DNA of 64,000 nucleotides from Helicobacter sp. 'house sparrow 1' (GTDB lineage Bacteria; Campylobacterota; Campylobacteria; Campylobacterales; Helicobacteraceae): NCBI RefSeq assembly GCF_900199585.1, contig NZ_FZQY01000004.1, positions 496,001 to 560,000 of the forward strand, read 5' to 3'. Shown piece by piece: positions 1 to 8,496 of this stretch (position 1 is its first letter; each line of letters starts with the position of its first letter). The notes under the pieces were generated by a model. It saw only the letters and a program-made list of their open reading frames with translations, ran no database searches and was not told where the DNA came from. The position numbers and the translations under genes were made by a program.

Positions 1-697
1 GTGTAACATTGACAGTAAAGTTATTAAGATATTTGTCCTTAAAAGTGATTGTAAAATCACCCTCATTAAGCTCTGGTAATTCTTTGATTCTTTCAGAGGC
101 AAGTGTTGAGCCAAAAAAGATTCTATTTGCTTCTCCAGTTCCTTTAGAATTTATCATCAATTGATAGGGTTTCTCTCCCCCTGTTTTCATTACAATACCC
201 ATTACTTCGCCATCTGATTTATCAGTAATGGCTTGAGCAACATCATTGAGGGTCATTCCAGCTTGAATGTCTAAGGAATATCTCTTCCCCTTGGTATAAA
301 AATTTAATTTTACATCCTTGTTGCTAAAAACATCATCTCTTGAAGAAAATTTGATTCCAACCTCATTAATATCATTCTTGGCAATTTCTTCAACATCAAT
401 TTTTATATCTTGAATAGGGACCCCAGGGCTTACTGTAGCTTTGACTGCATCGTTTGAAACATCACTTGTTCTGCCAATATAAGTTGAATAATCAGACAGA
501 GTGGATACAGGAGCTTTAACACCGCTAATTAAGGTGTTTAATTCTACTAGCTCCTTTTGTTTTTCAATATTTTCCTGCATCTTTTTATCAATGGGAGCAA
601 TCATAATTCTCTCATCAGCTTTTTTTAGCTTCTCTATAACATCATAATTTAATACTCCACTTCCCAAACCAAGGGAGCTTAGCTGTCCCATTGCCAT
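1..697 (-). CDS. fliD: Flagellar filament cap protein FliD, N-terminal part, cut by the window edge
   Basis: The reading frame starts at an ATG (695-697) with an AGGA ribosome site just upstream and stays open to base 2, so only about the first 232 residues are present. FliD forms the cap at the filament tip and guides flagellin polymerisation outside the cell. The start MAMGQLSSLGLGSGV resembles the FliD N-terminus with its SSLGxGSG motif. It follows flaG by about 45 bases on the same strand, the usual flaG-fliD-fliS order in Helicobacter and Campylobacter, and probably shares the sigma-28 promoter in front of flaG. The C-terminal half lies outside the window. Confidence 0.9.
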   Translation of the reverse strand, partial: MAMGQLSSLGLGSGVLNYDVIEKLKKADERIMIAPIDKKMQENIEKQKELVELNTLISGVKAPVSTLSDYSTYIGRTSDVSNDAVKATVSPGVPIQDIKIDVEEIAKNDINEVGIKFSSRDDVFSNKDVKLNFYTKGKRYSLDIQAGMTLNDVAQAITDKSDGEVMGIVMKTGGEKPYQLMINSKGTGEANRIFFGSTLASERIKELPELNEGDFTITFKDKYLNNFTVNVT

Positions 698-740
698 AAC
701 TACTCTTTTCCTATCTTTTTAAGAATATCAATTAAGATTC

Positions 741-1106
741 TCAACCTTTCTTATCAAAAATTAAACCAATGATATCGTGCATCTTCTTCATAAGTTCAAT
801 TGCTTCTTTTGATGGAATTTCTCGAATTACTCTATTACCATCAACTTCCCTAACTGTGACGACCAATCCTTGTATGTCGTCATTATAGCTAAAATTAATA
901 TCAGTATTAATTCTCTTCATCTCATGGTTTAAGATTCTGCTAGTTTCTATCAACTCTTGTTTGAGATGTTCAACTTGTTTATCTCTTCTAGCATCATCTG
1001 CTTCTTTTTGCTTAACTGCACTCAAGGGCTTGCCCGCATTTGAAGCTAATCTAACCAATTGGTCGTGTAATACAGATCCATTTACTTGATTTGTGCTATC
1101 AATCAT
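741..1106 (-). CDS. flaG: Flagellar protein FlaG
   Basis: A 121-residue protein of the FlaG family, linked to control of filament length. The frame is open further upstream, but the start at 1106 is preferred because a strong AAGGAGG lies five bases before it; the ATG directly upstream is only two bases from that site. The N-terminal half is polar and lysine/glutamate-rich. The C-terminal half holds the FlaG core: a beta-rich stretch with SYNDDIQGLVVTVREVDGN, then REIPSKEAIELMKKM. It lies upstream of fliD and downstream of a near-perfect sigma-28 promoter at 1151-1177. Confidence 0.88.
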   Translation of the reverse strand: MIDSTNQVNGSVLHDQLVRLASNAGKPLSAVKQKEADDARRDKQVEHLKQELIETSRILNHEMKRINTDINFSYNDDIQGLVVTVREVDGNRVIREIPSKEAIELMKKMHDIIGLIFDKKG

Positions 1107-1150
1107 CATTTCCTCCTTGAAATCTTCTAAACACAATCCTGCACTTATAG

Positions 1151-1177
1151 ATATCGGCAAAAAAAGTTTTTTCTTTA
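1151..1177 (-). promoter_or_regulatory. Sigma-28 (FliA) promoter of flaG-fliD
   Basis: On the minus strand the sequence reads TAAA, 15 bases, then GCCGATAT. This matches the TAAA-N15-GCCGATAA pattern of Helicobacter sigma-28 promoters, with one difference in the last base. The -35 TAAA (1174-1177) overlaps the stop codon of the upstream envC-like gene (1175-1177). A transcript from here would start roughly 35-40 bases before the flaG start. The location before a late flagellar gene is what the FliA regulon predicts. Confidence 0.8.
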
Positions 1178-2419
1178 TTTACTTTTTACAATTACTTCTA
1201 GAGGGTCTATATGCTTATCTTTTTGAGTAATTTCAAAACTCAATTTTTGATTAACCCTGCCAATGATGTACCCTTTCTGTATTCTCAAACCAACTTTTAT
1301 GGTTGGTGCTATTTTATCAAGTTGAGAATAAATTGTATGGATTCCATTTTGATTTTCTATGATAATTACCTTTTTTAAAATTGGGACTTCTTTTGCATAG
1401 ACTATTTTTCCATCAAAAATGCTTTTGACTGGAGTATTGGGGACTTTTGAAACCAATATAACAGATTCATTAAAAACTTTGAGTTTATAAACAGGATCAA
1501 AATAGGTTCCAAATTTTTGTTCTACAGTGTATTTTTCAATAGGAGCAATAGTCTTTGGACCACTATATTTTGCAATAGAGAGCGCACGATATGAGTTTGC
1601 AACTTGTTTTACCTCAGTGACCTCTCGTGATTGGTTTTTGTTTGTTTCTTGTTTTTTTCTCTCCATTGCAAGTCTTTTTTCTTCATCTAGCTCTTTTTGT
1701 GTTTTTTGTCTTAAGATATTGAGATTGCTAAGAATCTTATCAAGGCTTTTTCTTTCTTCTTCAATTTGAGCAAGTCTTGTATTATAGTTTTTTATATCCT
1801 TTTGCATATCTTTAATAAGTTTTTTTTGTTCTTTCAGCATTGTCTGGAGATATTTTTTTTGATTTTCTTGTGTTGTGATATTCTGGCTTATCTTAGTGAT
1901 ATTTTGCATTGTTTGGGCAATCTTTGTTTCTAGAACTTTTTCTTTTTGTGTAAGCAGTTGTATCTTTTCTTGAGAGTTTTTATTGAGTAATTTAAAGATT
2001 TCTTGCAACATAATATCATCAGGGGAGACAGGGTTTTCATGATTTAATATAATCACAAAAGATGCATCATTGATTAATATTTTTGTAATCTTTTCTCTAA
2101 TTTCTTGTTTTTCTTTTTGTAGGGATAAAAGAATAGCTTGATAATTTTCTAAAGCCTGCTCTTGGTTTGAATTCTCACTTTGATTTGAAGTAATTAGCTT
2201 TTGAATCTCTTGAATTTTTTTATCATAATTATTTATTTTTTGTTTTGTTTGGTTGATTTTATTACCAAGCTTTTGAATAATATTTGTAATTTCATTTTTT
2301 TCACTTTCTTTTTTTTGAATTTTCTTTTGATTGAGATTAATATCTTTGTTTATCTGTTTTAGATCTGCAGAATAGCAAAATATACAGCAAAGAAAGAGCA
2401 AAAAAAAGTTTTTTTTCAC
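1175..2419 (-). CDS. EnvC-like periplasmic murein hydrolase activator (degenerate LytM)
   Basis: A 414-residue exported protein with an N-terminal signal peptide (KKNFFLLFLCCIFCYSA), a long lysine/glutamate-rich coiled coil from about residue 20 to 260, and a C-terminal LytM/peptidase M23 fold from about 300. The metal ligands of active M23 enzymes appear lost: the H-xxx-D region reads FNESV, the Y-x-H position reads YSQL, and the H-x-H strand reads LSFEI. This is how E. coli EnvC looks; it activates amidases rather than cutting peptidoglycan. It starts at a GTG directly behind the ftsX stop (TAG-GTG) with AAAGGA upstream, so it forms an ftsE-ftsX-envC unit expected to control septal amidase activity. 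The amidase-activator role is inferred from this context. Confidence 0.82.
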   Translation of the reverse strand: MKKNFFLLFLCCIFCYSADLKQINKDINLNQKKIQKKESEKNEITNIIQKLGNKINQTKQKINNYDKKIQEIQKLITSNQSENSNQEQALENYQAILLSLQKEKQEIREKITKILINDASFVIILNHENPVSPDDIMLQEIFKLLNKNSQEKIQLLTQKEKVLETKIAQTMQNITKISQNITTQENQKKYLQTMLKEQKKLIKDMQKDIKNYNTRLAQIEEERKSLDKILSNLNILRQKTQKELDEEKRLAMERKKQETNKNQSREVTEVKQVANSYRALSIAKYSGPKTIAPIEKYTVEQKFGTYFDPVYKLKVFNESVILVSKVPNTPVKSIFDGKIVYAKEVPILKKVIIIENQNGIHTIYSQLDKIAPTIKVGLRIQKGYIIGRVNQKLSFEITQKDKHIDPLEVIVKSK

Positions 2420-3229
2420 CTAAATTTTCCTTTGTGAAAAAATGATTGCAAATACAGAAAAAAATGAAATACAAATTGCAAAACTTGCTAGGATAAAAAA
2501 GTCTTGAGTAAAATTAAAAATGTTAGTCTGTATTCCCAAATCTTCAAAAACATCTTGAGTTTGTGGGAGATTAGAAAGATAAAAACTTCCAGATAAAATA
2601 ATACAACTTGCAATAATTGAATCAAAAAAAGCAAGTTTGAATAAAATTTTATTTTTTAGCCAAGAGGAAGCTCCAAGCAAATCCATAATCTGCATACGCT
2701 TTTGATGTTCAAATCTCCAAACCTGTATTTGTCTCATCATCAAGAGGATACTAAAAATTCCAAGCAATGAAGCAAAAATCAAAACATTACCCTTTGTCAA
2801 AAATAGGAGCTTATAAACTTGATTGTGTGTCTTAGAGAAAGTTTCGATATGAATGATTGTATCTAGAGCTTTTAAGCTTTTTTCAATTAAATCTAATTCT
2901 CTGTGGTTGGGGTAGTGAGAAAGTTTTATGGAATAAAAAAATGGTAAATCTTTTTTGATAATTTTAAGATTTTCTTCATCATTGTAATCTTGAAACTTTT
3001 GCAAGAGATATGAAGGATCTAAGGGAGTGATCATACTTACATTGCTAATATGCTTTTGTATGGCATTGAGTGTTAGAGTTTGCTTTGATGCAACAAGTAT
3101 AAAATAATTTTGAAGCAACTTATCTTCTTTTATCGTGATTGCACGATTAATTAATAAAATGCTTTGCAAGCTAAATAATAAAGCCAAAAGGGGTATAATT
3201 AGAGCTAAATGTCTTTTAAGAGTATTCAT
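2420..3229 (-). CDS. ftsX: Cell division protein FtsX
   Basis: A 269-residue membrane subunit of the FtsEX ABC system. The start at 3229 is chosen over an earlier in-frame ATG because AGGGAG sits six bases upstream; it then overlaps ftsE by 14 bases. One membrane segment is near the N-terminus (LALIIPLLALLFSLQ), followed by a periplasmic loop of about 120 residues, then three C-terminal segments (around NVLIFASLLGIFSILLMM, IIASCIILSGSFYL and FAICISFFSVFAIIF). That four-helix layout with a large first loop is typical of FtsX. The loop in this family contacts EnvC-type proteins, and such a protein is encoded directly downstream. Confidence 0.88.
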   Translation of the reverse strand: MNTLKRHLALIIPLLALLFSLQSILLINRAITIKEDKLLQNYFILVASKQTLTLNAIQKHISNVSMITPLDPSYLLQKFQDYNDEENLKIIKKDLPFFYSIKLSHYPNHRELDLIEKSLKALDTIIHIETFSKTHNQVYKLLFLTKGNVLIFASLLGIFSILLMMRQIQVWRFEHQKRMQIMDLLGASSWLKNKILFKLAFFDSIIASCIILSGSFYLSNLPQTQDVFEDLGIQTNIFNFTQDFFILASFAICISFFSVFAIIFSQRKI

Positions 3230-3887
3230 AAACTTCTCCCTCTTGGATATTGAGTTTTCTATGAGCAATATTTAGTCTCTCTGGTATTCTATGTGTAACG
3301 ACAATGATTGTTATGCCAAGTTGTTGATTTGCACTTTTTAGTAAGCTCCAAATCAAATCACTAGAATAATCATCCAAATTTCCAGTAGGTTCGTCAGCTA
3401 AAATAATTTCGGGTCGATGTGCAATTGCCCTTGCCATAGCAACGCGTTGCTGTTCCCCCCCGCTAAGTTCTAATGGATAGCGATTGCTTTTATGTAAAAG
3501 ATTAATGTGTGATAATAGTTTTTGAACCTGTTCTTGATAAAACACTTTACTATAATTATTAATAATCATTGGAAGCATGATATTTTTTTCAACATTCCAT
3601 TCTTCAATTAGCTTATAATCTTGAAAAACAATACCAATTTTTTTACGCAAAGCAGTGATTTCTTTTTTTCGAGCTTGATGCACTTTTGTTTGGCATACCT
3701 CAAGTTCCCCAGACATCACCTCCAAATCCCCGTAAAAAGATCTTAAAAGAGTGCTTTTCCCACTACCACTTGCCCCCGAGATAAAGACAAAATCCCTTGG
3801 TTGTATTGAAAAACTTGCCTTTTCAATAACAATTTCATCCTTTTTATACCCTAGACATAGCTCTTTGGCTTCCATAATTGGTTTCAT
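3216..3887 (-). CDS. ftsE: Cell division ATP-binding protein FtsE
   Basis: A 223-residue ABC ATPase with Walker [10 protein letters not shown] (38-46), Q-loop FQD (88-90), signature LSGGEQQRV (141-149), Walker B IILADEP (161-167) and an H-loop VVTHR near 199. It pairs with FtsX in the inner membrane to couple ATP hydrolysis to septal cell-wall splitting. The start ATG overlaps the trmB stop as ATGA, which implies translational coupling. The length fits FtsE and the motifs are intact. Without FtsX and the EnvC-like protein next door a LolD-type exporter would be an alternative, but the context argues for FtsE. Confidence 0.9.
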   Translation of the reverse strand: MKPIMEAKELCLGYKKDEIVIEKASFSIQPRDFVFISGASGSGKSTLLRSFYGDLEVMSGELEVCQTKVHQARKKEITALRKKIGIVFQDYKLIEEWNVEKNIMLPMIINNYSKVFYQEQVQKLLSHINLLHKSNRYPLELSGGEQQRVAMARAIAHRPEIILADEPTGNLDDYSSDLIWSLLKSANQQLGITIIVVTHRIPERLNIAHRKLNIQEGEVYEYS

Positions 3888-5029
3888 CTATTCTCCAAAT
3901 AAGCAACTAGTTTCTTATGAGCTTTGATATTTGCAGGGATTGCAAGGGGTTTTTCTCCTAAAAAGCTAGTATGCTTTGTTGTTTTGTCAATAATGATAAA
4001 TTTTGTATTTGGCCAGTTAAAATCACCAAAACTTATGTTTAAAAGTATACTATTTTTACTAAATAACCTTGCATTAAGGTGTATAAAAAAGTCTTTTTCA
4101 AGTGTCTTAGTGGGTAGATCAAAGGTTTGAGAAGCAGGAAAAGAAAAATCATAAGACAGACAAAGTGGATCATCATTTATAAGAGATTGAAATTCAACAT
4201 CATAAATATTTTTTTCTTTCTTTAGCCATCTGGCTTCATATTTACTAACAATTTCTTGACCAAGGTTTTTGTTTATTGTTAAATGAGCTTGTGGAGATTC
4301 TAATCCCAAAGAGAGGGCATCTTGAAAATAAATCTCATCATCTGTTCTGAGATGTAGAGTGTGTTTTGGTGCCAAGACTCTTAAAGCTTGAATTAAAAAA
4401 TTTTTTGTTAAAACTCTACGATGAGGTTTTTTATTCCAAGGGACAGGGAAATGTAAGTAAATTTTTTCGCAAGAGTTTGAGGGCAAAATGCTTGTAAGAA
4501 TCCTTGCATCTGTGTTAGTAATAAAAAGATTTTTTATTTCTAAGAGTTCAATTTGTCTTAATACTTGTTGGATTGATGGAGTGTGAATTTCAACCCCTAA
4601 AAACTTAGTTTGGGGATTTTGCTTTGCTAGATTTAAAAGATGTCTTCCTGATCCAAAACCAATTTCTAGAGCAAAATTTTTATGAAAATGATCCAAAACC
4701 TCATTTGCACCCAATAAGAAGGAATTTTTTGAAATCTGTCTGGGTGTATTATTTGAGAGGTTGTGGGATATAACTTCACAATATTTACTAAGAGTAAGTA
4801 GAGCATTTTTTAGATGACCCACTAAACTTGGTTTTGTATTTTTCTCTCCTTTAAATAAAAAGCCCAAAGAATGCTTACTTCTTTTAATAAAAAAAGTTTG
4901 GTTTTGATATGTTGTTAAAATAAGAATTTGGGAAGGGTATTTCTCATCAACAAACATTTCAACAAAGCTAAACCCATCCTCTTGCAAGGGAAGCTTAATG
5001 TTTTCATTTTTTGCTATAAAATGGGGCAT
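3884..5029 (-). CDS. trmB: tRNA (guanine-N7-)-methyltransferase TrmB, long form
   Basis: Methylates G46 in the variable loop of tRNAs using S-adenosylmethionine. The SAM site is EIGFGSGRHLLNLA at about 140-155, followed by the acidic GVEIH strand. The family motif HFPVPWNKKPHRR (the PWPKxRHxKRR region of other TrmBs) follows near 205. At 381 residues it is much longer than the roughly 240-residue E. coli enzyme, with about 125 extra N-terminal residues and a C-terminal extension. I recall long forms in H. pylori and Campylobacter. It overlaps the upstream lipoprotein gene by one base (TAATG) and ftsE by four (ATGA). Confidence 0.88.
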   Translation of the reverse strand: MPHFIAKNENIKLPLQEDGFSFVEMFVDEKYPSQILILTTYQNQTFFIKRSKHSLGFLFKGEKNTKPSLVGHLKNALLTLSKYCEVISHNLSNNTPRQISKNSFLLGANEVLDHFHKNFALEIGFGSGRHLLNLAKQNPQTKFLGVEIHTPSIQQVLRQIELLEIKNLFITNTDARILTSILPSNSCEKIYLHFPVPWNKKPHRRVLTKNFLIQALRVLAPKHTLHLRTDDEIYFQDALSLGLESPQAHLTINKNLGQEIVSKYEARWLKKEKNIYDVEFQSLINDDPLCLSYDFSFPASQTFDLPTKTLEKDFFIHLNARLFSKNSILLNISFGDFNWPNTKFIIIDKTTKHTSFLGEKPLAIPANIKAHKKLVAYLENR

Positions 5030-6267
5030 TAAAAACCTAATTTGATGACTTCAGTAGGTGCAGATTCTGTTTTATTAGAATCCACACTAAAGACTTCATA
5101 ATAATAGAGTATCCCTGCTTTCATTTCTTTGTCAATAAAGCCACCAATTTGTATATTTTCAAAACAAATTCTTGTTTTTTTACTTCCTTTCTCTGTTCTG
5201 CAAACCTTATAGCTTATTTCTTGATCTCCTTCAATCTTTTCCCATCGAATAATTGCTCGTTGATTTTTTACTCTTGCAGAAGTAATTTTTGGAGTAGGCG
5301 GAGGAGGAAGAGTTATCCCTTTAACAGCACCCACACCTAAATCCCCTTCAATCCCATCTCTATCTACAGGGACTACCTTATAGTATCTTACTTGATTGTC
5401 TTTGAGTTTTTCTTCTTTGAAAAAGTTTTTTGTACTTTCCCCAACAAGCTTAAATTTTTCATCCATATTATTAGCAGCATAGATTTTAAAAGATGTGATG
5501 GGGTATTTAGTATCACTTGGAATCTCCCAAGTAATAAGAATACTTTTGCTAAGATTATTGCTTGCCTGAATATTGTTTAAACCATTGGGTTTTTTCCTAG
5601 TAAAGCCTACTGCAACGGTGCTTGCTATGGATTTAACACCCTCAAAACTCTCTGCAATTACTCTATAAACATAGCTTTTTCCATCTTCTAAATTCTTGTC
5701 AAAAAATTCAACAAAAAGTCTATGGGGAACGATGCCAATATTTAAAAACTTACCTTCATTATTTTGCCGTTGAATGATATATTTTTTTATACTTGGATTT
5801 GGATGAGGACTCCAGAAAACCTTTACTTGCTGTGGTAGATCCTTGCTTGCAAAAACATTCTCGATAGGATTGATGAAAGAGGTTTTAATTTCAATTGCTT
5901 TGGATTGAGGAGAGATATTGTTTTCCTTTCCCAATACAACAATGTAAAAAGTATAGTTAGTTTGAGGTTTTAATCCAGCAACAAAGTGGTGAGTAGCATA
6001 AGGATTTTTAACGATTGCCAAGGGAATATTTTGTTGTTTATCATCTTTGTAAGTAATGGCATATCCCTCCACATTTTCAAGACCGCTTGGAGATTTCCAC
6101 TCAAAGCCAACACTTGTTACATCCGTAATTGTTCTTGCATAAGAAATAGTTGGGAGTGAATTATCCACCTTCCTTTTTGCCAGATCGCTTTGGATAATGC
6201 TACAACCTTGGATGAAAAAAAAGCTAAAAAAGATAAGGTATATTTTCAGGTTTTTGCAAAAATTCAT
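5029..6267 (-). CDS. Fibronectin type III-repeat lipoprotein
   Basis: About 412 residues. It begins with a lipoprotein signal: a hydrophobic run IYLIFFSFFFIQGC with the modified cysteine near residue 22. After that come about four repeats of some 90 residues with fibronectin type III features, such as VEGYAITYKDD, NYTFYIVVLG, KSYVYRVIAES, VRYYKVVPVDRDG and ILYYYEVFSVDSN. It is likely anchored in a membrane facing the periplasm or the surface. Partner and function are unknown; H. pylori keeps a similar protein between rluD and trmB. The start is the ATG at 6267 (an in-frame TTG directly before it is possible) and overlaps the rluD end by 44 bases. Confidence 0.82.
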   Translation of the reverse strand: MNFCKNLKIYLIFFSFFFIQGCSIIQSDLAKRKVDNSLPTISYARTITDVTSVGFEWKSPSGLENVEGYAITYKDDKQQNIPLAIVKNPYATHHFVAGLKPQTNYTFYIVVLGKENNISPQSKAIEIKTSFINPIENVFASKDLPQQVKVFWSPHPNPSIKKYIIQRQNNEGKFLNIGIVPHRLFVEFFDKNLEDGKSYVYRVIAESFEGVKSIASTVAVGFTRKKPNGLNNIQASNNLSKSILITWEIPSDTKYPITSFKIYAANNMDEKFKLVGESTKNFFKEEKLKDNQVRYYKVVPVDRDGIEGDLGVGAVKGITLPPPPTPKITSARVKNQRAIIRWEKIEGDQEISYKVCRTEKGSKKTRICFENIQIGGFIDKEMKAGILYYYEVFSVDSNKTESAPTEVIKLGF

Positions 6268-7207
6268 CAAGTTGTGCCTTATTGAAGTTTTTTTCCAAGA
6301 ATTCTAGCATATCATCAAAAACAGAGGCTCTAAAAAGTAGCTTTTTTTCTGTAATTGGATGCGTTAGATAGAGTAAATAGGCGTGTAATAACATTCTGCC
6401 ATTAAAATTACCCACATAGCCATAGGTTGTATCTCCAACAATATGTCTTGAAATGCTTTCAAGATGCACTCTAATTTGGTGAGTCCTACCAGTAAAGAGT
6501 TTGATGGCTACTACTTGGAGTTTTTTTTCTTCATTTGTCAATAGGGGTATAAAAATACTCTTAGAATATTTAGATGGGATAGAGCTTAGAGGATCTACTT
6601 TTGTTCTTTTTAGGCGATTTTTGGGATTCCTTCCAATATTGCATTCAATCGTTAATTTTTCTTTAATAGGGTTTGTAATAACAGCAAGATAATATCTACC
6701 TAATGTCTTGGATTGGAGTTGTTCAGAAAGAAGCGTATGGGAATGATTATCTTTAGCAATAATGATAGCTCCTGTTGTATTTTTATCCAAGCGATGCACG
6801 ATACCATATCTTTCTTCCCCTGCTAAAGTTGAAAGAGAAAAATTTTTTTCTTTGAGCCAATCCACGAGGGTTGGATTTTTTACGCTTGGTGCTTTATGAA
6901 TGACCAAGTTGCTTGGTTTATTGAGAATCAAAATATTATCATCCTCATAAATAATTTCAATTTTAAGATCTGTTATTTTATTTTTTGTGGGACCTCTTTT
7001 TTTGTTTTGTGGCAGAGATAGGAGGATTTGATCCCCTTTTTTTAAAATAATTCCACCTTTGGAGCAGGTTTTATTATTGAGGGATACTAAGGAATTTTTA
7101 ATAAGATGAAGAATTTGATTTTTTGGCAGTTGTAGCCTTTTGGCTATAAAAGTATCAAGTCTGATGCCATCTTCATCGGCAATTATGATATTTGTCATAT
7201 TTTGCAT
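6224..7207 (-). CDS. rluD: RluD-family 23S rRNA pseudouridine synthase
   Basis: A 327-residue RluA-superfamily enzyme. It has an N-terminal S4 RNA-binding domain (about 15-65) and a catalytic domain holding YGIVHRLDKNTTG with the catalytic aspartate near 141, plus the downstream FTGRTHQIRVHL motif near 245. It probably isomerises uridines in 23S rRNA helix 69 or similar sites; the paralogue (RluC, RluD or another) cannot be settled by eye. The start at 7207 is chosen for an AAAGGTG site about eight bases upstream rather than the earlier in-frame codon at 7228. It is the first gene of a minus-strand chain of overlapping genes ending with the envC-like gene. Confidence 0.85.
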   Translation of the reverse strand: MQNMTNIIIADEDGIRLDTFIAKRLQLPKNQILHLIKNSLVSLNNKTCSKGGIILKKGDQILLSLPQNKKRGPTKNKITDLKIEIIYEDDNILILNKPSNLVIHKAPSVKNPTLVDWLKEKNFSLSTLAGEERYGIVHRLDKNTTGAIIIAKDNHSHTLLSEQLQSKTLGRYYLAVITNPIKEKLTIECNIGRNPKNRLKRTKVDPLSSIPSKYSKSIFIPLLTNEEKKLQVVAIKLFTGRTHQIRVHLESISRHIVGDTTYGYVGNFNGRMLLHAYLLYLTHPITEKKLLFRASVFDDMLEFLEKNFNKAQLDEFLQKPENIPYLF

Positions 7208-7241
7208 TTTTTTACACCTTTCCCACAAGAAGTAATTAATA

Positions 7242-7250
7242 TGCTAGAAT
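7242..7250 (+). promoter_or_regulatory. Extended -10 promoter of rodA
   Basis: TGCTAGAAT is an extended -10 element (TGn plus TAGAAT) 45 bases before the rodA start. The same nine bases precede cheV at 46756-46764, which strengthens both calls. No clear -35 box is seen, as is usual for sigma-80 promoters in Helicobacter. Confidence 0.6.
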
Positions 7251-7294
7251 CTAAGCACTAATAAAATAGATAGAGATGGTGTGTTTATAGGGTT

Positions 7295-8458
7295 ATGATT
7301 GATAGGCGTATTTTATCACATTTTGATTTTCTTTTGGTTTTTTTGATTATTCCTATTATAGGGCTTTCATTTTTTCTTGTAAATGGTTTTGATACAGATA
7401 AGGGGATAAGAGAGCTTATTTATATAACTGTAGGCATTGTATTATTTTTTATTTTTTTTCTTATCCCCTTTAGAAAGTTAAGCCGGTCTATCACAATATC
7501 CTATTGGCTTTTTATAGTAATGTTGATCTTTATTGATTTTTATGGTGCTGTAAGGCTTGGAGCACAAAGATGGATTGTTTTGCCAGGCACAGGTATGTCT
7601 TTTCAACCTAGTGAGCCAATGAAGATTGCTTTGGTATTGATGCTTGCAAATTTAATTGTGCATAATCCTCCTCAAAAAGGGGGATATGGTCTCAAAGATT
7701 TAGGAGTCTTTAGCTTTTATATTTTACTTCCTGTGTTTTTGGTAGCCAAGCAACCTGATTTAGGTAGTGCCATTATTATGTTTATTATGGGATATGGAAT
7801 CTTATTTGTGGTTGGGATTCAAAAAAAGATTGTGCTTTGGTTTTTGGGGCTATTTATTTTGTTGGCTCCTATCTTATACTCTTCAAACCTTATCACAAGA
7901 TGGGAATATCAGGCAAAAAGAGTTCAGGAGTTTATAGCAACTACTCCATCACATCAAGTACAACAATCTCTTATAGCAATTGGTTCTGCGGGTTGGACTG
8001 GAAAAAGCAAAGAAAATATAACACAGACAAAATTTGGTTTTTTACCTATTCCAATTACAGACATTATTTTTTCATATTATGTTGAGAGATTTGGTTTTAT
8101 TGGAGCTTTAGTTTTATTTGTAATTTATATTATTTTGATTTTACATATCCTTTCATTTTGCCTTTTAGATCCTAGGGATTATTATTTGCAGGTTGTGGCA
8201 AGTGGTATTGCGATTTTGCTTTTTACTTATATGAGCGTTAATATTGCAATGACTGTTAATTTTGCCCCAGTTGTTGGGGTTCCTCTACCGATTCTTAGCT
8301 ATGGTGGTAGTAGTTTCACTACTTTTATGATTTTATTTGGAATCCTAGAAAACCTACTTGCTTTTAAATTTGATTTTGAGTATAATTCAAGCCCTCTAAA
8401 ACACTTAAGAAAAAAGAAAGGACCCTTAGCTCAGCTGGTCAGAGCACTCGGCTCATAA
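7295..8458 (+). CDS. rodA: Rod-shape peptidoglycan polymerase RodA (MrdB), 3' end inside a tRNA gene
   Basis: A 387-residue SEDS glycosyltransferase of the inner membrane that polymerises lipid II for side-wall growth with PBP2. About ten hydrophobic segments are visible. Conserved SEDS stretches are RWIVLPG near 90, FQPSEPMKIALVL near 105, KQPDLGSAII near 150 and VVGVPLPILSYGGSS near 340. The usual end would come shortly after the last membrane helix (about residue 360), but no stop occurs until the TAA at 8456-8458. The last 12 residues (GPLAQLVRALGS) and the stop are therefore encoded inside the tRNA gene at 8420-8496, and the stop shares a base with the tRNA anticodon. The start has a weak AGGG site two bases upstream. 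Confidence 0.88.
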   Translation: MIDRRILSHFDFLLVFLIIPIIGLSFFLVNGFDTDKGIRELIYITVGIVLFFIFFLIPFRKLSRSITISYWLFIVMLIFIDFYGAVRLGAQRWIVLPGTGMSFQPSEPMKIALVLMLANLIVHNPPQKGGYGLKDLGVFSFYILLPVFLVAKQPDLGSAIIMFIMGYGILFVVGIQKKIVLWFLGLFILLAPILYSSNLITRWEYQAKRVQEFIATTPSHQVQQSLIAIGSAGWTGKSKENITQTKFGFLPIPITDIIFSYYVERFGFIGALVLFVIYIILILHILSFCLLDPRDYYLQVVASGIAILLFTYMSVNIAMTVNFAPVVGVPLPILSYGGSSFTTFMILFGILENLLAFKFDFEYNSSPLKHLRKKKGPLAQLVRALGS

Positions 8459-8496
8459 CCGATTGGTCGTAGGTTCAAATCCTACAGGGTCCACCA
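8420..8496 (+). tRNA. tRNA with anticodon CAT, most likely tRNA-Ile2
   Basis: A 77-base cloverleaf with acceptor GGACCCT paired to AGGGTCC, the D-arm AGCTCAGCTGGTCAGAGC, anticodon loop CTCATAA (anticodon 8454-8456), T-arm GTAGG-TTCAAAT-CCTAC and an encoded CCA. A G1-C72 pair rules out initiator Met. The acceptor, anticodon arm and TTGGTCG variable region resemble the ileX type, read as isoleucine AUA after lysidine modification, more than elongator Met. The identity needs the TilS recognition bases to be checked. It overlaps the 3' end of rodA by 39 bases and marks the left edge of the defence operon, a common place for gene insertion. Confidence 0.9.

Noticed and set aside
8420-8496. Initiator or elongator tRNA-Met reading of the CAT tRNA
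   Set aside because: The G1-C72 pair and lack of three G-C pairs at the end of the anticodon stem exclude initiator Met. Elongator Met is not excluded, but the arm sequences look more like the Ile2 type.
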